From Oreohelix idahoensis (Eukaryota > Mollusca > Gastropoda > Stylommatophora > Oreohelicidae), in NCBI GenBank assembly GCA_024509875.1, contig JAMPIV010016229.1, positions 1-64,000 of the forward strand: a stretch of 64,000 nucleotides of DNA. Reading direction: 5' to 3'. Positions within the stretch are counted from its first letter, which is position 1; every line of letters begins with the position of its first letter. Shown here piece after piece: positions 24,597 to 34,541 of this stretch. The position numbers and the translations under genes are program-made. The notes below the pieces were generated by a model. That model was not told where the DNA came from and made no database searches. It was given only the letters and a program-made list of their open reading frames with translations.

Positions 24597-26838
24597 CTTA
24601 CTTACTTAGTCGTTCCCCTTCTACCGTGAGATGTAGAGGTTTGGAAGAGAGAGCGCCAGACTATTCTATCGGCCGTCTTCCCCCCGGCCCGGTTCCATTC
24701 TAGTCCTCGGTCCCCCAAAGATTGTCCAATGTTGTCCTCCCAGCGGACTCTAGGCCGTCCTCGGGGTCTGGATCCCTGGCTCTCTGCCTCCCATGCCTGT
24801 CGTGGCAGCCGATCTTCTCCCACTCTGCAGACATGGCCAAACCATCTCAGCTGGGACTGCTCCACCTGGGTCTGTAGGGGGTGGCACCCTAGGCCTTGAC
24901 GCATCGTCTGGTTGCTCACCATGTCTCCTCTTGTCACCCCAACCACCCCCCTCAGATACCTCATTTCCGAGGCCTGGATCTGGCTTTTATGGGTTGTAGT
25001 CATTGCCCATGACTCGCATCCATATGTCAAGACTGGGACATAGGTGGAGCGGTATACAGCCATCTTCGTTTTCTTACCAACCTCTCTCTTGCTGAGGAAT
25101 CCTCGATTTATGGCCTGAAAAAGTCTCCCAGCTGCTGCTTTTCGCGTGGCCAACTCTTCTTTGATGCCTCCCTTTCGGTCTATAATAGCTCCGAGGTATT
25201 TAAAGTGGTCGACCTGCTCCAGGACCTGTTCTCCCAACTTAATCTGATGTCTTCTTTCTTCTCGTGATATCACCATGGATTTTGTTTTAGAGCTGCTTAT
25301 GACAATCCCTCTCTTCTCCAGCTCTTCCTTCCAGACTTGCAGGTTGGATTGGAGATGTGCCTCTGATTTAGCAATCAGGGCAACATCATCAGCAAATGCC
25401 AGCTCTGAAATATAGACCTGTCTCATCTTCCAGTACCCCACTGAATACTTTCTTGTTCTCTCCTTACATGCCTTGATGACATCGTCCATAAGGAGTATGA
25501 AGAGGTAAGGTGATAGGATATCACCTTGTCTTACACCAGTGGTGGTCCTGAACTCTTCTAACTTATGGTTTGCTGTCCTCACATAATTTCTGCAAGACTT
25601 GTAGAAGCTCTGTATAGCATGAATCAGAGGTGCTGGAATATTCTTCCTTGCCAAACAGTCCCAAAGTTTGCTCCAAGGGACCCTGTCAAACGCCTTTTCC
25701 AGATCTATGAAACAAAGATGGATCTCTCTCTTATACTCAAGGGCCTTTTCACTCAGCTGTCTGAGTGTGAAGATTAGGTCTTGAGTACTTCGGTTTGCTC
25801 GGAATCCGCACTGGACCTCATCCAATTGTGGCTCAGCTAGGCGTCGGAGTCTATGCTCTAGGATTCTAGAGTAGATTTTTCCAGGGACACTGAGAAGGGA
25901 TATGCCTCTATGGTTTCCACACTGTCGATTGTCACCCTTTTTGAAAATTGGTGTTATGATGGCGATCTCCCAATCCTTTGGTATGGTCTTGTTGCACCAT
26001 GCTGCCTGTAGGACCCTTAGGAGTAACAGGTCTCCTGATGCTCCCATGTACTTAACCATTTCTGGTGTTATACCATCATGCCCTGCTGCTTTGCCCATCT
26101 TGATTTTCTCCAGTGCTGCCTTCAGTTCTTCCATCTTTATGTCATCTTCATCACCATTGGTTTCCTCTTCTGTGCTAGTGGTTATCATTTCTGATGTTTG
26201 ACCTTGCTCACCATCAAGGAGTTCTGAGAAATATTCTTTCCATCTTTCCATTACTTCCTTCGGGGCAGTAAGCAATTTGCCTTGCTTGTCCTTTATAAAT
26301 TTGAGAGGGCATTGTTTTTCCTTCCTCATGTTCTTTAGGGTCTTATAGAACAATTTCTGGTTTTCTTGTGCATCTTTTTCTAGCTTTTCTCCAAATTCTT
26401 CCCAGGACTTCTGTTTTGCTGCTAGCACTTTGTTCTTTACTTCTGTTCTGAGTGTCACATATTCTCTATATTTTTCCATTTGTCCTGTTGTGTTTTTAGC
26501 TCCTAAGTATTGTTTCCATGCCATTTTCTTCTCTCTTATTTTCTCTTTGACTTCCTCTGTCCACCAAGGTGTCCTCTTTCTCTGGTTCCCAAGTCGGACT
26601 TCACCACATGCTTCTGCAGCAGCTGTCTTTATGATATCCTTGAATTTAATCCAGAGGGTTTCCAAGTCATCAGGTTGTTCTTCTGTGTTGCTCACCGCTG
26701 CAGCAATAAGCCCCTGATATCTGGTCTTAATTTCTGGCTCTCTCAGCTTGTAGGTCCTAATGCTCATTTCTCCTGCTCGTTTACTTGGTTTCTTGCATGA
26801 TGTTGAGCAGTTCCTAGGCTGAGCAACTCTTTCAGTTA
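24597..26838 (-). mobile_element. 5'-truncated RTE-like non-LTR retrotransposon inserted in the Polinton
   Basis: The element is 2,242 bp on the minus strand, ending (plus-strand left) in a short TAAG repeat that overlaps its stop codon. It starts (right) inside the linker between endonuclease and RT, so the endonuclease is absent. A very short 3' UTR with a simple-repeat tail fits the RTE group. It lies exactly between the two ~1-kb direct repeats with no extra sequence. Confidence 0.88.
24602..26830 (-). CDS. RTE-like reverse transcriptase, N-terminally truncated
   Basis: The single open frame of about 740 aa has no stop or shift, so the insertion is young. Motifs in order: a basic helical linker with WWTEEVKEKIREKK; GKAAGHDGITPEM; ITPIFKKGDNRQCGNHRGISLLS (fingers, motif 1-2); EVQCGFRANRSTQD; LCFIDLEKAFDRVP (motif A); TTGVRQGDILSPYLF (motif B); ELAFADDVAL (motif C, catalytic DD); then VDHFKYLGAII and a thumb with LTYGCESWAM. 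The C-terminal LRWFGHVCRVGEDRLPRQ and RPRGRPRVRW block is typical of such elements. It copies RNA at a nicked target. The start codon belongs to truncated sequence; the first residues of the frame upstream of about 26830 come from flanking Polinton DNA. With no endonuclease it could not move alone. Confidence 0.92.
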   Translation of the reverse strand, partial: RVAQPRNCSTSCKKPSKRAGEMSIRTYKLREPEIKTRYQGLIAAAVSNTEEQPDDLETLWIKFKDIIKTAAAEACGEVRLGNQRKRTPWWTEEVKEKIREKKMAWKQYLGAKNTTGQMEKYREYVTLRTEVKNKVLAAKQKSWEEFGEKLEKDAQENQKLFYKTLKNMRKEKQCPLKFIKDKQGKLLTAPKEVMERWKEYFSELLDGEQGQTSEMITTSTEEETNGDEDDIKMEELKAALEKIKMGKAAGHDGITPEMVKYMGASGDLLLLRVLQAAWCNKTIPKDWEIAIITPIFKKGDNRQCGNHRGISLLSVPGKIYSRILEHRLRRLAEPQLDEVQCGFRANRSTQDLIFTLRQLSEKALEYKREIHLCFIDLEKAFDRVPWSKLWDCLARKNIPAPLIHAIQSFYKSCRNYVRTANHKLEEFRTTTGVRQGDILSPYLFILLMDDVIKACKERTRKYSVGYWKMRQVYISELAFADDVALIAKSEAHLQSNLQVWKEELEKRGIVISSSKTKSMVISREERRHQIKLGEQVLEQVDHFKYLGAIIDRKGGIKEELATRKAAAGRLFQAINRGFLSKREVGKKTKMAVYRSTYVPVLTYGCESWAMTTTHKSQIQASEMRYLRGVVGVTRGDMVSNQTMRQGLGCHPLQTQVEQSQLRWFGHVCRVGEDRLPRQAWEAESQGSRPRGRPRVRWEDNIGQSLGDRGLEWNRAGGKTADRIVWRSLFQTSTSHGRRGTTK

Positions 26839-26921
26839 TTTTTCTTTCATAGACAAAGGAAGAGATCAAAAGACACGTGTGTATTTTTTTCTGTCGTTTT
26901 TTCCCTCACGACAATACGTCC

Positions 26922-27224
26922 ATGAGTCATCCACTTGTCCGCACGCAACCGCGTCAACGATCGATTAGTTTTTTCAACGAATCACGCCCTGGCCAACTCA
27001 AATCTAGTCACAGCGACAACGATCGATTAATATTTCAACTAATCACGCCCTGGCTAGCACACGCCTCAAAAAACCAGATTGAACTGGTATTCCTGCATAT
27101 AAACAGACACTTGGAAGACCCAGACACTCATACTTTACTAACGCAGTGGCGTGATAACGACAGATACTTACACCTCGTTCAAGATGACTGCTCCCACCAA
27201 CTGGGTCTACATCAAGAGCTGTGA
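26922..27224 (+). CDS. Small ORF with duplicated protease-tail sequence
   Basis: The 100-aa frame starts MSHPLVRTQ. It contains RQRSISFFNESRPGQL and NDRLIFQLITPWLA, which echo the end of the protease at 23508-23560 (NDRLIFRLVRPWLA). It therefore seems to have arisen by repeated local duplication of the protease 3' end, followed by an unrelated LVFLHINRHLEDPD stretch. It overlaps the PC4-like gene by 41 bases in another frame. Function unknown; it may be non-functional or a small acidic/basic accessory protein. The left copy (23651 onward) is frameshifted. Confidence 0.4.
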   Translation: MSHPLVRTQPRQRSISFFNESRPGQLKSSHSDNDRLIFQLITPWLAHASKNQIELVFLHINRHLEDPDTHTLLTQWRDNDRYLHLVQDDCSHQLGLHQEL

Positions 27225-27789
27225 TGAAATGCTTAAACCTTTGGCTAGTGGTCTGAAGGCCACGTCTGGATGTGTTTACCGAGGCCAACCTTTACTGCAC
27301 GTGCGAAGATACTTTGGTGAATCCTACCTCAAGTTTCCTACCAAAACCAGCATTACGTTAACTCGATCCGAGTTTGAACATTTGTTGACGTTACAGAGTG
27401 AAATCCTCGCCGAATTTGACCGACTACAGTCACCACGCACGGATACCTATCCTACTACTTGTACCAGTAACACGTTTGACGACTACATCAAGTCCAGCTG
27501 TTACCAACCGATTTCCCCCGACCCGAGTTGGTTTCCTAACCCTTGTACAACCACCACAGACAACCACCTGGCCGATATCTCTAATCTACCACCGAAGACG
27601 CAGAGACCTACTACCTCCTCCAGTAACATGTTTGACGAATACACGAACTCTAGCTGTCCAATATCACCAGAACCGAGTTGGTTTCCTAACCCTTGTACAA
27701 CCACCACAGACAACCACCTGACCGATGTTACCAATCTACCACCGAAGAAGCAGAAGAAACCTACCAAACGGCTGAGACTTGTGCTTTAG
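27184..27789 (+). CDS. PC4-like ssDNA-binding protein with two C-terminal repeats
   Basis: This is an intact 201-aa frame from ATG 27184 (MTAPTNWVYIKSC). Residues about 31-80 fit the PC4/Sub1 transcriptional coactivator fold: a VYRGQPLLHVRRYF strand pair, then LKFPTKTSITLTRSEFEHLL, ending in an amphipathic helix. In PC4 the matching parts are FKGKxLIDIREY and KPGRKGISLNxEQW. PC4 proteins dimerise and bind melted or single-stranded DNA, so a role in replication or late transcription is plausible. The rest is two ~45-residue repeats (SNTFDDY...PDPSWFPNPC...LPPK) and a basic tail KKQKKPTKRLRL that looks like a nuclear signal. It is the last gene before the right terminal repeat, and an AATAAA signal lies at 27808. 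The assignment rests on pattern recognition only. Confidence 0.6.
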   Translation: MTAPTNWVYIKSCDEMLKPLASGLKATSGCVYRGQPLLHVRRYFGESYLKFPTKTSITLTRSEFEHLLTLQSEILAEFDRLQSPRTDTYPTTCTSNTFDDYIKSSCYQPISPDPSWFPNPCTTTTDNHLADISNLPPKTQRPTTSSSNMFDEYTNSSCPISPEPSWFPNPCTTTTDNHLTDVTNLPPKKQKKPTKRLRLVL

Positions 27790-27794
27790 CTCGC

Positions 27795-28423
27795 TATTAT
27801 TTGAAAAAAATAAAACTTTATTAACTAAAATTTATTTTTGTTACCCATATATAACTGTTGTAATATATCGTCTAACTGTTCGTATAACTGTTGTAAAATA
27901 TATCGTATAACTATCGTCTAAATATATCGCCTAACTGTTGTCCTGTATGTCTACTTATTGTATGTCTAAATATATCTTTCTATTGTCTAAATATATCGTC
28001 TTCTTGTTGTAACATCGTCTTCCTATTGTCTAAATATATCGTCTTCTTGTTATCTAAAAGTCTTCCCATTGTCTAAATATATCGTCTTCTTGTTATCTAA
28101 AAGTCTTCTTGTTATCTAAATATATCGTCTTCTTGTTATCTAAAAGTCTTCTGTTTATCTAAATATACCTTCCTATTATCTAAATATATCTCTGTATAAA
28201 AGTCATCGGAGTATTCTCCTATATAAAATGTCACGCGCCACCACAAAGCGCCACCACATTTTCATTATATAAAAGTCACGCGCCACCACAAAGCGCCACC
28301 ACTTTTCCTTATATAAAAGTCACGCACCACCACCGCGCGCCACCACATTTTCCTTATATAAAAGTCACGCTCCACCACAGCGCGCCACCACAATGCTAAC
28401 CATTTTGCGCCTCCCCTACTACT
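27795..28423 (-). repeat. Right terminal inverted repeat of the Polinton
   Basis: It is the complement of the left repeat. It contains, from inside out, the TTTTTTTCAAATAATAG/GGGTAACAAAAAT block (as complement), ACAGTTAT units, many CTAAATATATCGTCTTCTTGTTA units (27915-28190), and the terminal GCGCCTCCCCTACTACT. Four tandem units of about 60 bp lie at about 28205-28395, each with TATATAAAAGTCACGC and CGCCACCAC. Confidence 0.88.
28205..28395. repeat. Four-unit ~60-bp tandem array inside the right terminal repeat
   Basis: Each unit reads TATATAAAAGTCACGCGCCACCACAAAGCGCCACCAC-like and then a T-rich spacer. The left terminal repeat has one unit, so the array expanded after insertion or differs by unequal exchange. 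Confidence 0.88.
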
Positions 28424-28429
28424 CTCCTG
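28424..28429. repeat. Right target-site duplication of the Polinton (CTCCTG)
   Basis: This is an exact copy of 10942-10947, immediately outside the terminal ACT. Confidence 0.93.
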
Positions 28430-28554
28430 ATAGTGAAAACCAGATGAGTCCTCCTGATATCACCCAGAATAGTGTTACTGAGAACATTCCCATGACTACA
28501 TTTACCCCTCTCCCCATCCCCATCACATCGTCTACCTTATTGTACCCCCACTAA
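28430..28554 (+). pseudogene. env: 3' end of the interrupted envelope gene
   Basis: Joining position 10947 to 28430 (removing the Polinton and one CTCCTG) leaves a frame that is open from about 10905 and ends at TAA 28552-28554. That is roughly 55 codons rich in Ser, Thr, Pro and acidic residues, as expected for a cytoplasmic tail. This frame is shifted by one base from the membrane-anchor frame upstream, so the gene was already or later broken there. The Polinton therefore inserted into the tail region of env. Confidence 0.6.
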
Positions 28555-30227
28555 CGCCACGTTGACATGCCAGTAGTAGAGCATACTCATCGCAGTAACA
28601 GTGCACTGCGCAGTAGTGATGCCCATACCAGAGCCCATGATGTTGGGACAGATAAAAAAAATATTTCGCGGATTGCGATACAAAATTGTTATGATGTAAT
28701 GTTCCCATGAATAACATTGTTATGTTTAAGTTGAAACGTACTTGTACTAATACAACAGAGCTCAATACAGTACCCGTCAGTACTTAAATTATCAGAACTC
28801 CCTTAGATGACTAATCACTACAGTTTTGACTTTTATTGTTTATCCATTAACCATGCAACTGTTTTGTAAAGTTGAGAACAAAACCTTCTACATATTTTTA
28901 CTTCAAAATTGGAAATTTTCTGGAGAAGAAAAGGTTGTTCAGTCATCCACTTTTTGACAAAAGAAATAACAATGCTGGTGCATCCAAGACCACCATCGGT
29001 CGCGCACAATTCACTGACGGACATTCTTCTCCAGATACATTCCCACACACTTGTTTTGGTGGAACAGTTTTACATTGTTGACTGATAGCTACATATTTTT
29101 GTGAAAGTCAAATTTGTGTTAGAACAATTTATTACAAAATATGGTATTACTCTGCACGTCTCTATGCCTGACCATGAGTTGTTAATGGCACTAGCTGTTT
29201 TAAGCCATCAAATGTCTTCTGACAAATCACTGCTCTCAGTGACAGAAGAGATGTCGAATTGTAATTATGTATAATAACTTGTCATAATTTTTGAGGTTCA
29301 CTGAACCCTATTGAGTTTTGAGTTCAGTTCAATGTATTGGCACTGAGATGCCAGAGTTAAGTTCAATTTAATATGAGTCAAAATGTATTAACATTAAGGT
29401 AACGTTGTTGTTAACTCCCAACGCTTGAGAATTTTTGATGTTATAGACATTGTCATGAAATTTTATAGGAGCCTCTACTAACTGGTTATAACATAGAATT
29501 ATTTGTTGGGTTGATAGTATATACCTGAACAAGTACGCTTACGAGAGCCCCCGATTTACGAACTTTTCGAATAGTGAATTTTTTTTATAGAACGCAAATG
29601 TCTCCTTACAGGACACATGTGTGTGGCCCCATGATCTGTGTGACCGGAAGGCCTACTACTGATACCATAGCATTATTCGTGCTAATAGTTATCAGTTAGA
29701 TTCGGAAGAACAGTTACGACGTTTTATGAAATAAAGTCTCGAGTTAAGCTAGTATTAGATTGAAAATGAAACTAGTCGAAACTAGGTTAAATGAGCAGCC
29801 CACTGCTAACTCTTGGCGGGAAGTGTTTAACAACCGATGACGTAAATCGGAATAGCCAAGACCGTCTATCGGTAAGCATAACGGCATCCAATGAAATAAC
29901 TAATAAAATATTAGATTAGCCAACCAAAAGGTGGTAAAATCGCCCACCACTCTGCAATAGCAAGATTTCAAAAATCCTAAGTCAGTTGATCCAAAGAAGC
30001 CAACTTGCACGGACGTAGATTAGTATTCGGTACGGTGCAACCTGGCGCATCTCGTACTAACTACAAAAGTCCTTGGCCATCTAACATCTGATCTTGAAGC
30101 TATCAAAATATCAACTCCGTGTTAAGCAGATAATTTTTACATTATAGCGAGTTTTGATTCACGTAAGTACTGCTTCGAGTGACTCTCTATTTTCATAACA
30201 TAATTTTGTTAGGCCAGAAATTCTTAA
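28555..30227. other. Non-coding flank after the envelope gene
   Basis: If the provirus was intact, its 3' LTR should begin here, but I see no second copy of this sequence in the window and no clear TG...CA ends. Open frames are short. Otherwise AT-rich, without repeats of note. Confidence 0.35.
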
Positions 30228-30452
30228 ATGTCGAAAGATTACCTTGAAACTATAAGAAACGAAACTGAGCTCTCAAACATTGAATTAACGCAAATTATAA
30301 GAGAAGTAGAGGGTCCGCCATCATTTACGCCCAAAGTGGATATACCTGAGAAAGAAAGAGAATCAGATGAAATATTCGTACCGCATTCGATAGAAGTACG
30401 TGGAGGAAAACTAAATGTATATTACGACACTACCATTCTTGAAGATTCTTAA
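30228..30452 (+). CDS. Small ORF of unknown nature
   Basis: The 74-aa frame starts with MSKDYLETIRNETELSNIELTQ, is acidic and hydrophilic and ends TTILEDS. No domain is recognised. It could be a worn exon, a retroelement remnant (the sequence downstream is retroelement-like) or chance. The preceding AGGCCAG (30211-30217) is not a convincing splice site. Confidence 0.2.
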   Translation: MSKDYLETIRNETELSNIELTQIIREVEGPPSFTPKVDIPEKERESDEIFVPHSIEVRGGKLNVYYDTTILEDS

Positions 30453-31225
30453 ATGCATGCAGATGACTATGTGAATTTGTTTTCAAGCCAATAAATTGTT
30501 TTCATTGATCCCAGAAGACTTCTTGCATAAATCCTGTTGAAAATTTAGAAGTTATCATTGGATTGAAAGTATGCTCTTGAATGTCACAAAACCTATATCA
30601 TCACACAGAGGAAGTTCGAACGAACCTGGTAACTAATATCGTCAAGAATATCTACCTCTGGAGGCACACCAGTAACTTAACTTGAACGACACAAAATTGA
30701 ACCTATACCTCTCATAATTAAATCCCAACATATTCCCACTCGGTAACAGAATGTCTCCGTGAGCCCGATGACATGCCAATGCTCGCTTACAATAGTTGAA
30801 GATCTGGGTTTAGGATACGTGAAGAACCAAGATGCAGATGGATAGACAATATCACAGAAATCCTACAGCAACATGAGCTCACAATATTCAACGCGACACT
30901 CTTGGCTCATGAGAAAAAACGACAAGTCATAAAAAGACAAGGCAAAACTTTACCACTGCGTTTCCAGTACGTCTTTGTTTCTGTCGTTCCTTCATGCTTT
31001 TTCCAGAAGCTGATTAAGTATCTTTGCAAAGCAACTTTTTTCAGTCAATGGTTACACCGTTCAGTCTTTGGCAGTGTTAGAAATATGATTCTGAAGAAAA
31101 TAAAGAGCTAAGAACTCTACATGAAAACAAAATAACAAGGTCACTGCTTAACGAAGGTTAAAATAGTAATAAATTCAGGTGCAAACCAGAACGAGGGATC
31201 CAGAAAGTCTAGTAACAGTTTGAAA
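30453..31225. other. Unassigned AT-rich stretch
   Basis: No clear gene. Some plus-strand text (GAACCAAGATGCAGATGGATAGACAATATCACAGAA near 30820-30856) resembles the RWIDNITE part of retroelement C-termini, so this may be another RT remnant. Confidence 0.3.
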
Positions 31226-31715
31226 TATTTAGAGGAAAAACAGAGGAAGACGGAGAAAGATTGAGACGTTTTTTGTTGATTTGAGAAGATGACTGAAAGG
31301 TGGTCCGACGGAGAGAAATACACAAAAGACATAAGGAGTAAAAACAAAACAGACACCAGAAAGATACAGACTTTCATAAATGGGCGCTTCAGTGGAATAG
31401 GACTGAAATGGTACGACAAGATCATTCATAAGGAACTAATGGAAAGAAGCAGACAAACACCAAAGGAACGATAGGCAAGAGAACATGCTGGCGTTAGATA
31501 GGACACACACTAAGGAAAACTACCAATATCATTACAAGCTGTCTGTGTTCTGGAATCGCAGGGTAAAAACAAAATGAGATCGAAAAACACACAGAGAGAA
31601 GAGAACAGCAGACCGAAGTCAAAATGATAAGGAAGACATTGACAAATCTTGACATATGAACGGATGGCACTGGAGAAGGTGGACTTGGCATGAATTTTTT
31701 AAGGCCTGCACTCTT
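31226..31715 (+). pseudogene. 3' end of a decayed non-LTR retrotransposon
   Basis: In shifted frames the plus strand gives WRxIGHTLRKTTNIIT (31489-31540), then a WNxxxK-basic stretch, KTLTNLDI and WHWRRWTWHEFFKACTL near 31667-31715. This is the standard C-terminal pattern (RRWxWIGHTLRK...W...GLCSxxNE) of a widespread non-LTR RT family. The coding trace runs straight into the GAATG microsatellite at the point where a NEWMNE-type end would lie. Confidence 0.6.
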
Positions 31716-32269
31716 TGAAATGAATGAATGAATAAATAAACAAACGAATGAATAAATAAATGAAAGAATGAATGAGTGAATGAATGAAGGAATGAATGAA
31801 TGAATGAACGAATGAATGAATGAATGAAGGAAGGAAGGAATGAATGAATGAATGAATGAATGAATGAATGAATGAATGAATGAATGAATGAATGAATGAA
31901 CGAACGAACGAATGAATGAATGAACGAACGAACGAATGAATGAATGAATGAATGAATGAATGAAGGAATGAATAAATGAATGAACGAATGAATGAATGAA
32001 TGAATGAATGAATGAATGAATGAATGAATGAATGAATGAATGAATGAATGAATGAATGAATGAATGAATGAACGAACGAATGAATGAATGAATGAATGAA
32101 GGAATGAAGGAATGAAGGAATGAATGAATGAATGAATGAACGAATGAATGAATGAATGAATGAAGGAATGAATGAATGAATGAACGAATGAATGAATGAA
32201 TAAAGGAATGAATGAATGAAGGAATGAATGAATGAATGAACGAATGAATGAATGAATGAATGAAGGAAT
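31716..32269. repeat. (GAAT)n microsatellite, left part
   Basis: About 550 bp of GAAT/GAAC/GAAG tetramers. The long minus-strand frame of FIHSFIHS repeats is an artefact of it. It directly follows the retroelement 3' end, so it probably grew from that element's simple-repeat tail. It is interrupted at 32269 by the LTR element and resumes at 41220. Confidence 0.95.
32265..32269. repeat. Target-site duplication (GGAAT) of the LTR element
   Basis: GGAAT precedes the left LTR and recurs at 41220-41224 after the right LTR. It lies in a tetramer repeat, so a chance match is more likely than usual. Confidence 0.75.
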
Positions 32270-34474
32270 TGTGGTAAAGTGGGATGATATAAATACTTAT
32301 AGGGGACTTAGTGTATTGACCGAGATCAGCTGTGAAGGTATCTGTATCTAATAGGTGTAGTGTTTTACAGATAACCTTACTTGCTACCACATTTATACCT
32401 CAGTCAGAATTATTCTGGAATATTGTGATGACTACGTTGAATGTCTAGGGTTATGTAATTGATGAAGTGTAAGTCACAACAACAACAGACAGATAAACAA
32501 TTTAATTTATTCCACCACACTTGACAACACTGTGACACTCACACACATTTAACACTCTATAAGACTATCTTAAATGAGTCACTGGTAAAGTTTCAAATAT
32601 ATATGTATTAATTACTTTCACTAATATATATATATCCTGATTCAACTACACAGTGAACCAGGAATCACAATCAAATGTAATCACAATTTATATGTACATA
32701 ATTTATAAATATGAACCTTGTAGTGACATATTTTATTAGTATTATCCTATGTGTGTCAGTTGTGTAGTAGTACTATGAGGTAATACTGGTTTTGTTTTTC
32801 AAGCTATGTTGTTATTTGTAATCATGACTTCAAGTGTTTGTTTATCTTGGAAATAGTATGGGGAAAAGTTCCCAGTTCCTATCAATTTAAACAAGGTATT
32901 GTCCCTCTGTTTTACTATAATGTCAATTTTAGAGGGGGACACATAATGTTGAGCTCCTCTGGCCACAGAAGCTTATCTTTCGTGATGGCGGCAGGAAAAG
33001 ACTCCTCTGCTCGATCTTCCCTGTGTTCTGGAGACACCTCACTGGTCGCTCTCTGGACCCAGGAGTATGCTGTCAGCCTCTAGATTCAGCAAAGCTCAGA
33101 CCAGGTTCTGCTCAATAACTTTAAGACCACGGTCCCACTATTCATGGAAATAATACACAATTACGTTGACTGGCAATGAATATGGCACAAAATCCGACCT
33201 GCCGCTGTCTCAGGCTTTTATTTAGAAAAATATAAGCTGAATCTCAACGCACCGTTGCTTTAGAAAGTTTATTTGAAAATGTGGTGCTGAACTGACGCTT
33301 CTAATTGACTATATTGGCGGGTCTAACCAATCGTGCCATGTTTACACAGCTTTTCAAAAAAGTACCTCTACTACTGTTTCCCCTAACAACAACAAAATTA
33401 GTATTGGTAGTCCGACTAATCGTGTTTCGCCTTACATTTACTGCGCTCCAATCAAATAGGATTTAACATGGGGACCTATTTCCCGTACAATGGTGGTTTC
33501 AAAATCTGCCACTGAGCGATTCTGATTTTGGTGTTGTCTGACACCCTCACTATTTCTTTTGGCTATAATTTGTTAATTCCTAGACTATTTGCGTAACACT
33601 TAACATATTATTTGTCAGCAAGTCCTAAGGAACCCAAATATACAAATTTAAGGGAGCTAAGTGGCTGCGTTCAAAATATGTATTTTCTAGGATAGTCGTG
33701 TATTTGTTTTTTTTTTATTTTTTAGGTTTAGAACCGCCACCTGTCCTGCTGTACTGTCAGACTAATGTCAGGATTTTAGACATAAAACAGTAGAATGTCA
33801 TGTTTCCTAATAAGCGTTTTGTAAGTTTTTAAACCTAACTCTCGTATGGGTAGTGTTTTTTATCACTGTCGATTTGAAAGAAAAAGTTAGTGCTTGTGGC
33901 CTTACACGCGTGATGGCATTAATTTTGTATCGCGAGACGCGTGTTAGGGTTGCATGCGTTCCTGCTTTCAGCTCTCCCTTTCTTTCTATCCTAAGTCCAT
34001 CTGTCCTTTCGTTTATGGTAACGTAGTGTAATTAATGCTAGTATTAATTTAGGTCATTAATCAGCTTGCGTATCTCAAGGTTTTTCTTAGAAATGCAGTA
34101 CACGTTTTATTGTAGAAAGCGTGTATTGATGCAGTAGGCTTACTATCAACGTGAAAGCGTGAGAATATGCAGACGAAGCATAAAAAGGGGGATCTCGAGT
34201 ACCGTCATTGTGACAGCACTGTTCTTTACCATTCTTCTTTCCAAGGCGTTAAACGTTTTATATGCAGACGAAATTGTATAGGGGGATTAGTCTATAATTT
34301 TACTATCAACGTGAAAGCGTGAGAATATGCAGACGAAGCATAAAAAGGGGATCTGAGTACCGTCATTGTGACAGCACTGTTCTTTACCATTCTTCTTTCC
34401 TTTTTTTGAATTTATGTGTTAGGCTTTACATTTACCTGATAATTTATATATGTGGATTAGAATTTCTCACGACA
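32270..34474 (-). repeat. 3' LTR of the Gmr1-like element
   Basis: 2,205 bp. It matches 39174-41219, with an extra ~160 bp because 34141-34300 is a tandem duplication of the segment starting TACTATCAACGTGAAAGCG. A frame of 81 aa on the plus strand (32838-33083) is antisense chance sequence shared by both LTRs. Confidence 0.95.
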
Positions 34475-34490
34475 AATTCTCCCCACTTGA
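34475..34490 (-). promoter_or_regulatory. Polypurine tract of the LTR element
   Basis: The minus strand reads CAAGTGGGGAGAATT directly before the 3' LTR. Such a tract primes plus-strand DNA synthesis in LTR elements. Confidence 0.65.
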
Positions 34491-34541
34491 AACAGATATT
34501 ATATGTCAGTCTATAATTCTATATACACATAGAGAAATTTA

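Larger units (their letters stand above)
26839..27853 (+). repeat. Right copy of the ~1-kb direct repeat
   Basis: It starts directly at the 5' end of the truncated element and ends CCCATATATA at the inner part of the right terminal repeat. It carries the intact version of the duplicated genes. Confidence 0.92.

Noticed and set aside
31494..32390. 298-aa open frame of FIHSFIHS repeats on the minus strand (also 41189-41708)
   Set aside because: Translation of the GAAT microsatellite; it also runs across the LTR/array junction. No gene.
32838..33083. 81-aa frame present in both LTRs (also 39743-39988)
   Set aside because: Identical because LTRs are identical at insertion; antisense to the element, no domain. 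Repetition is not evidence of selection here.
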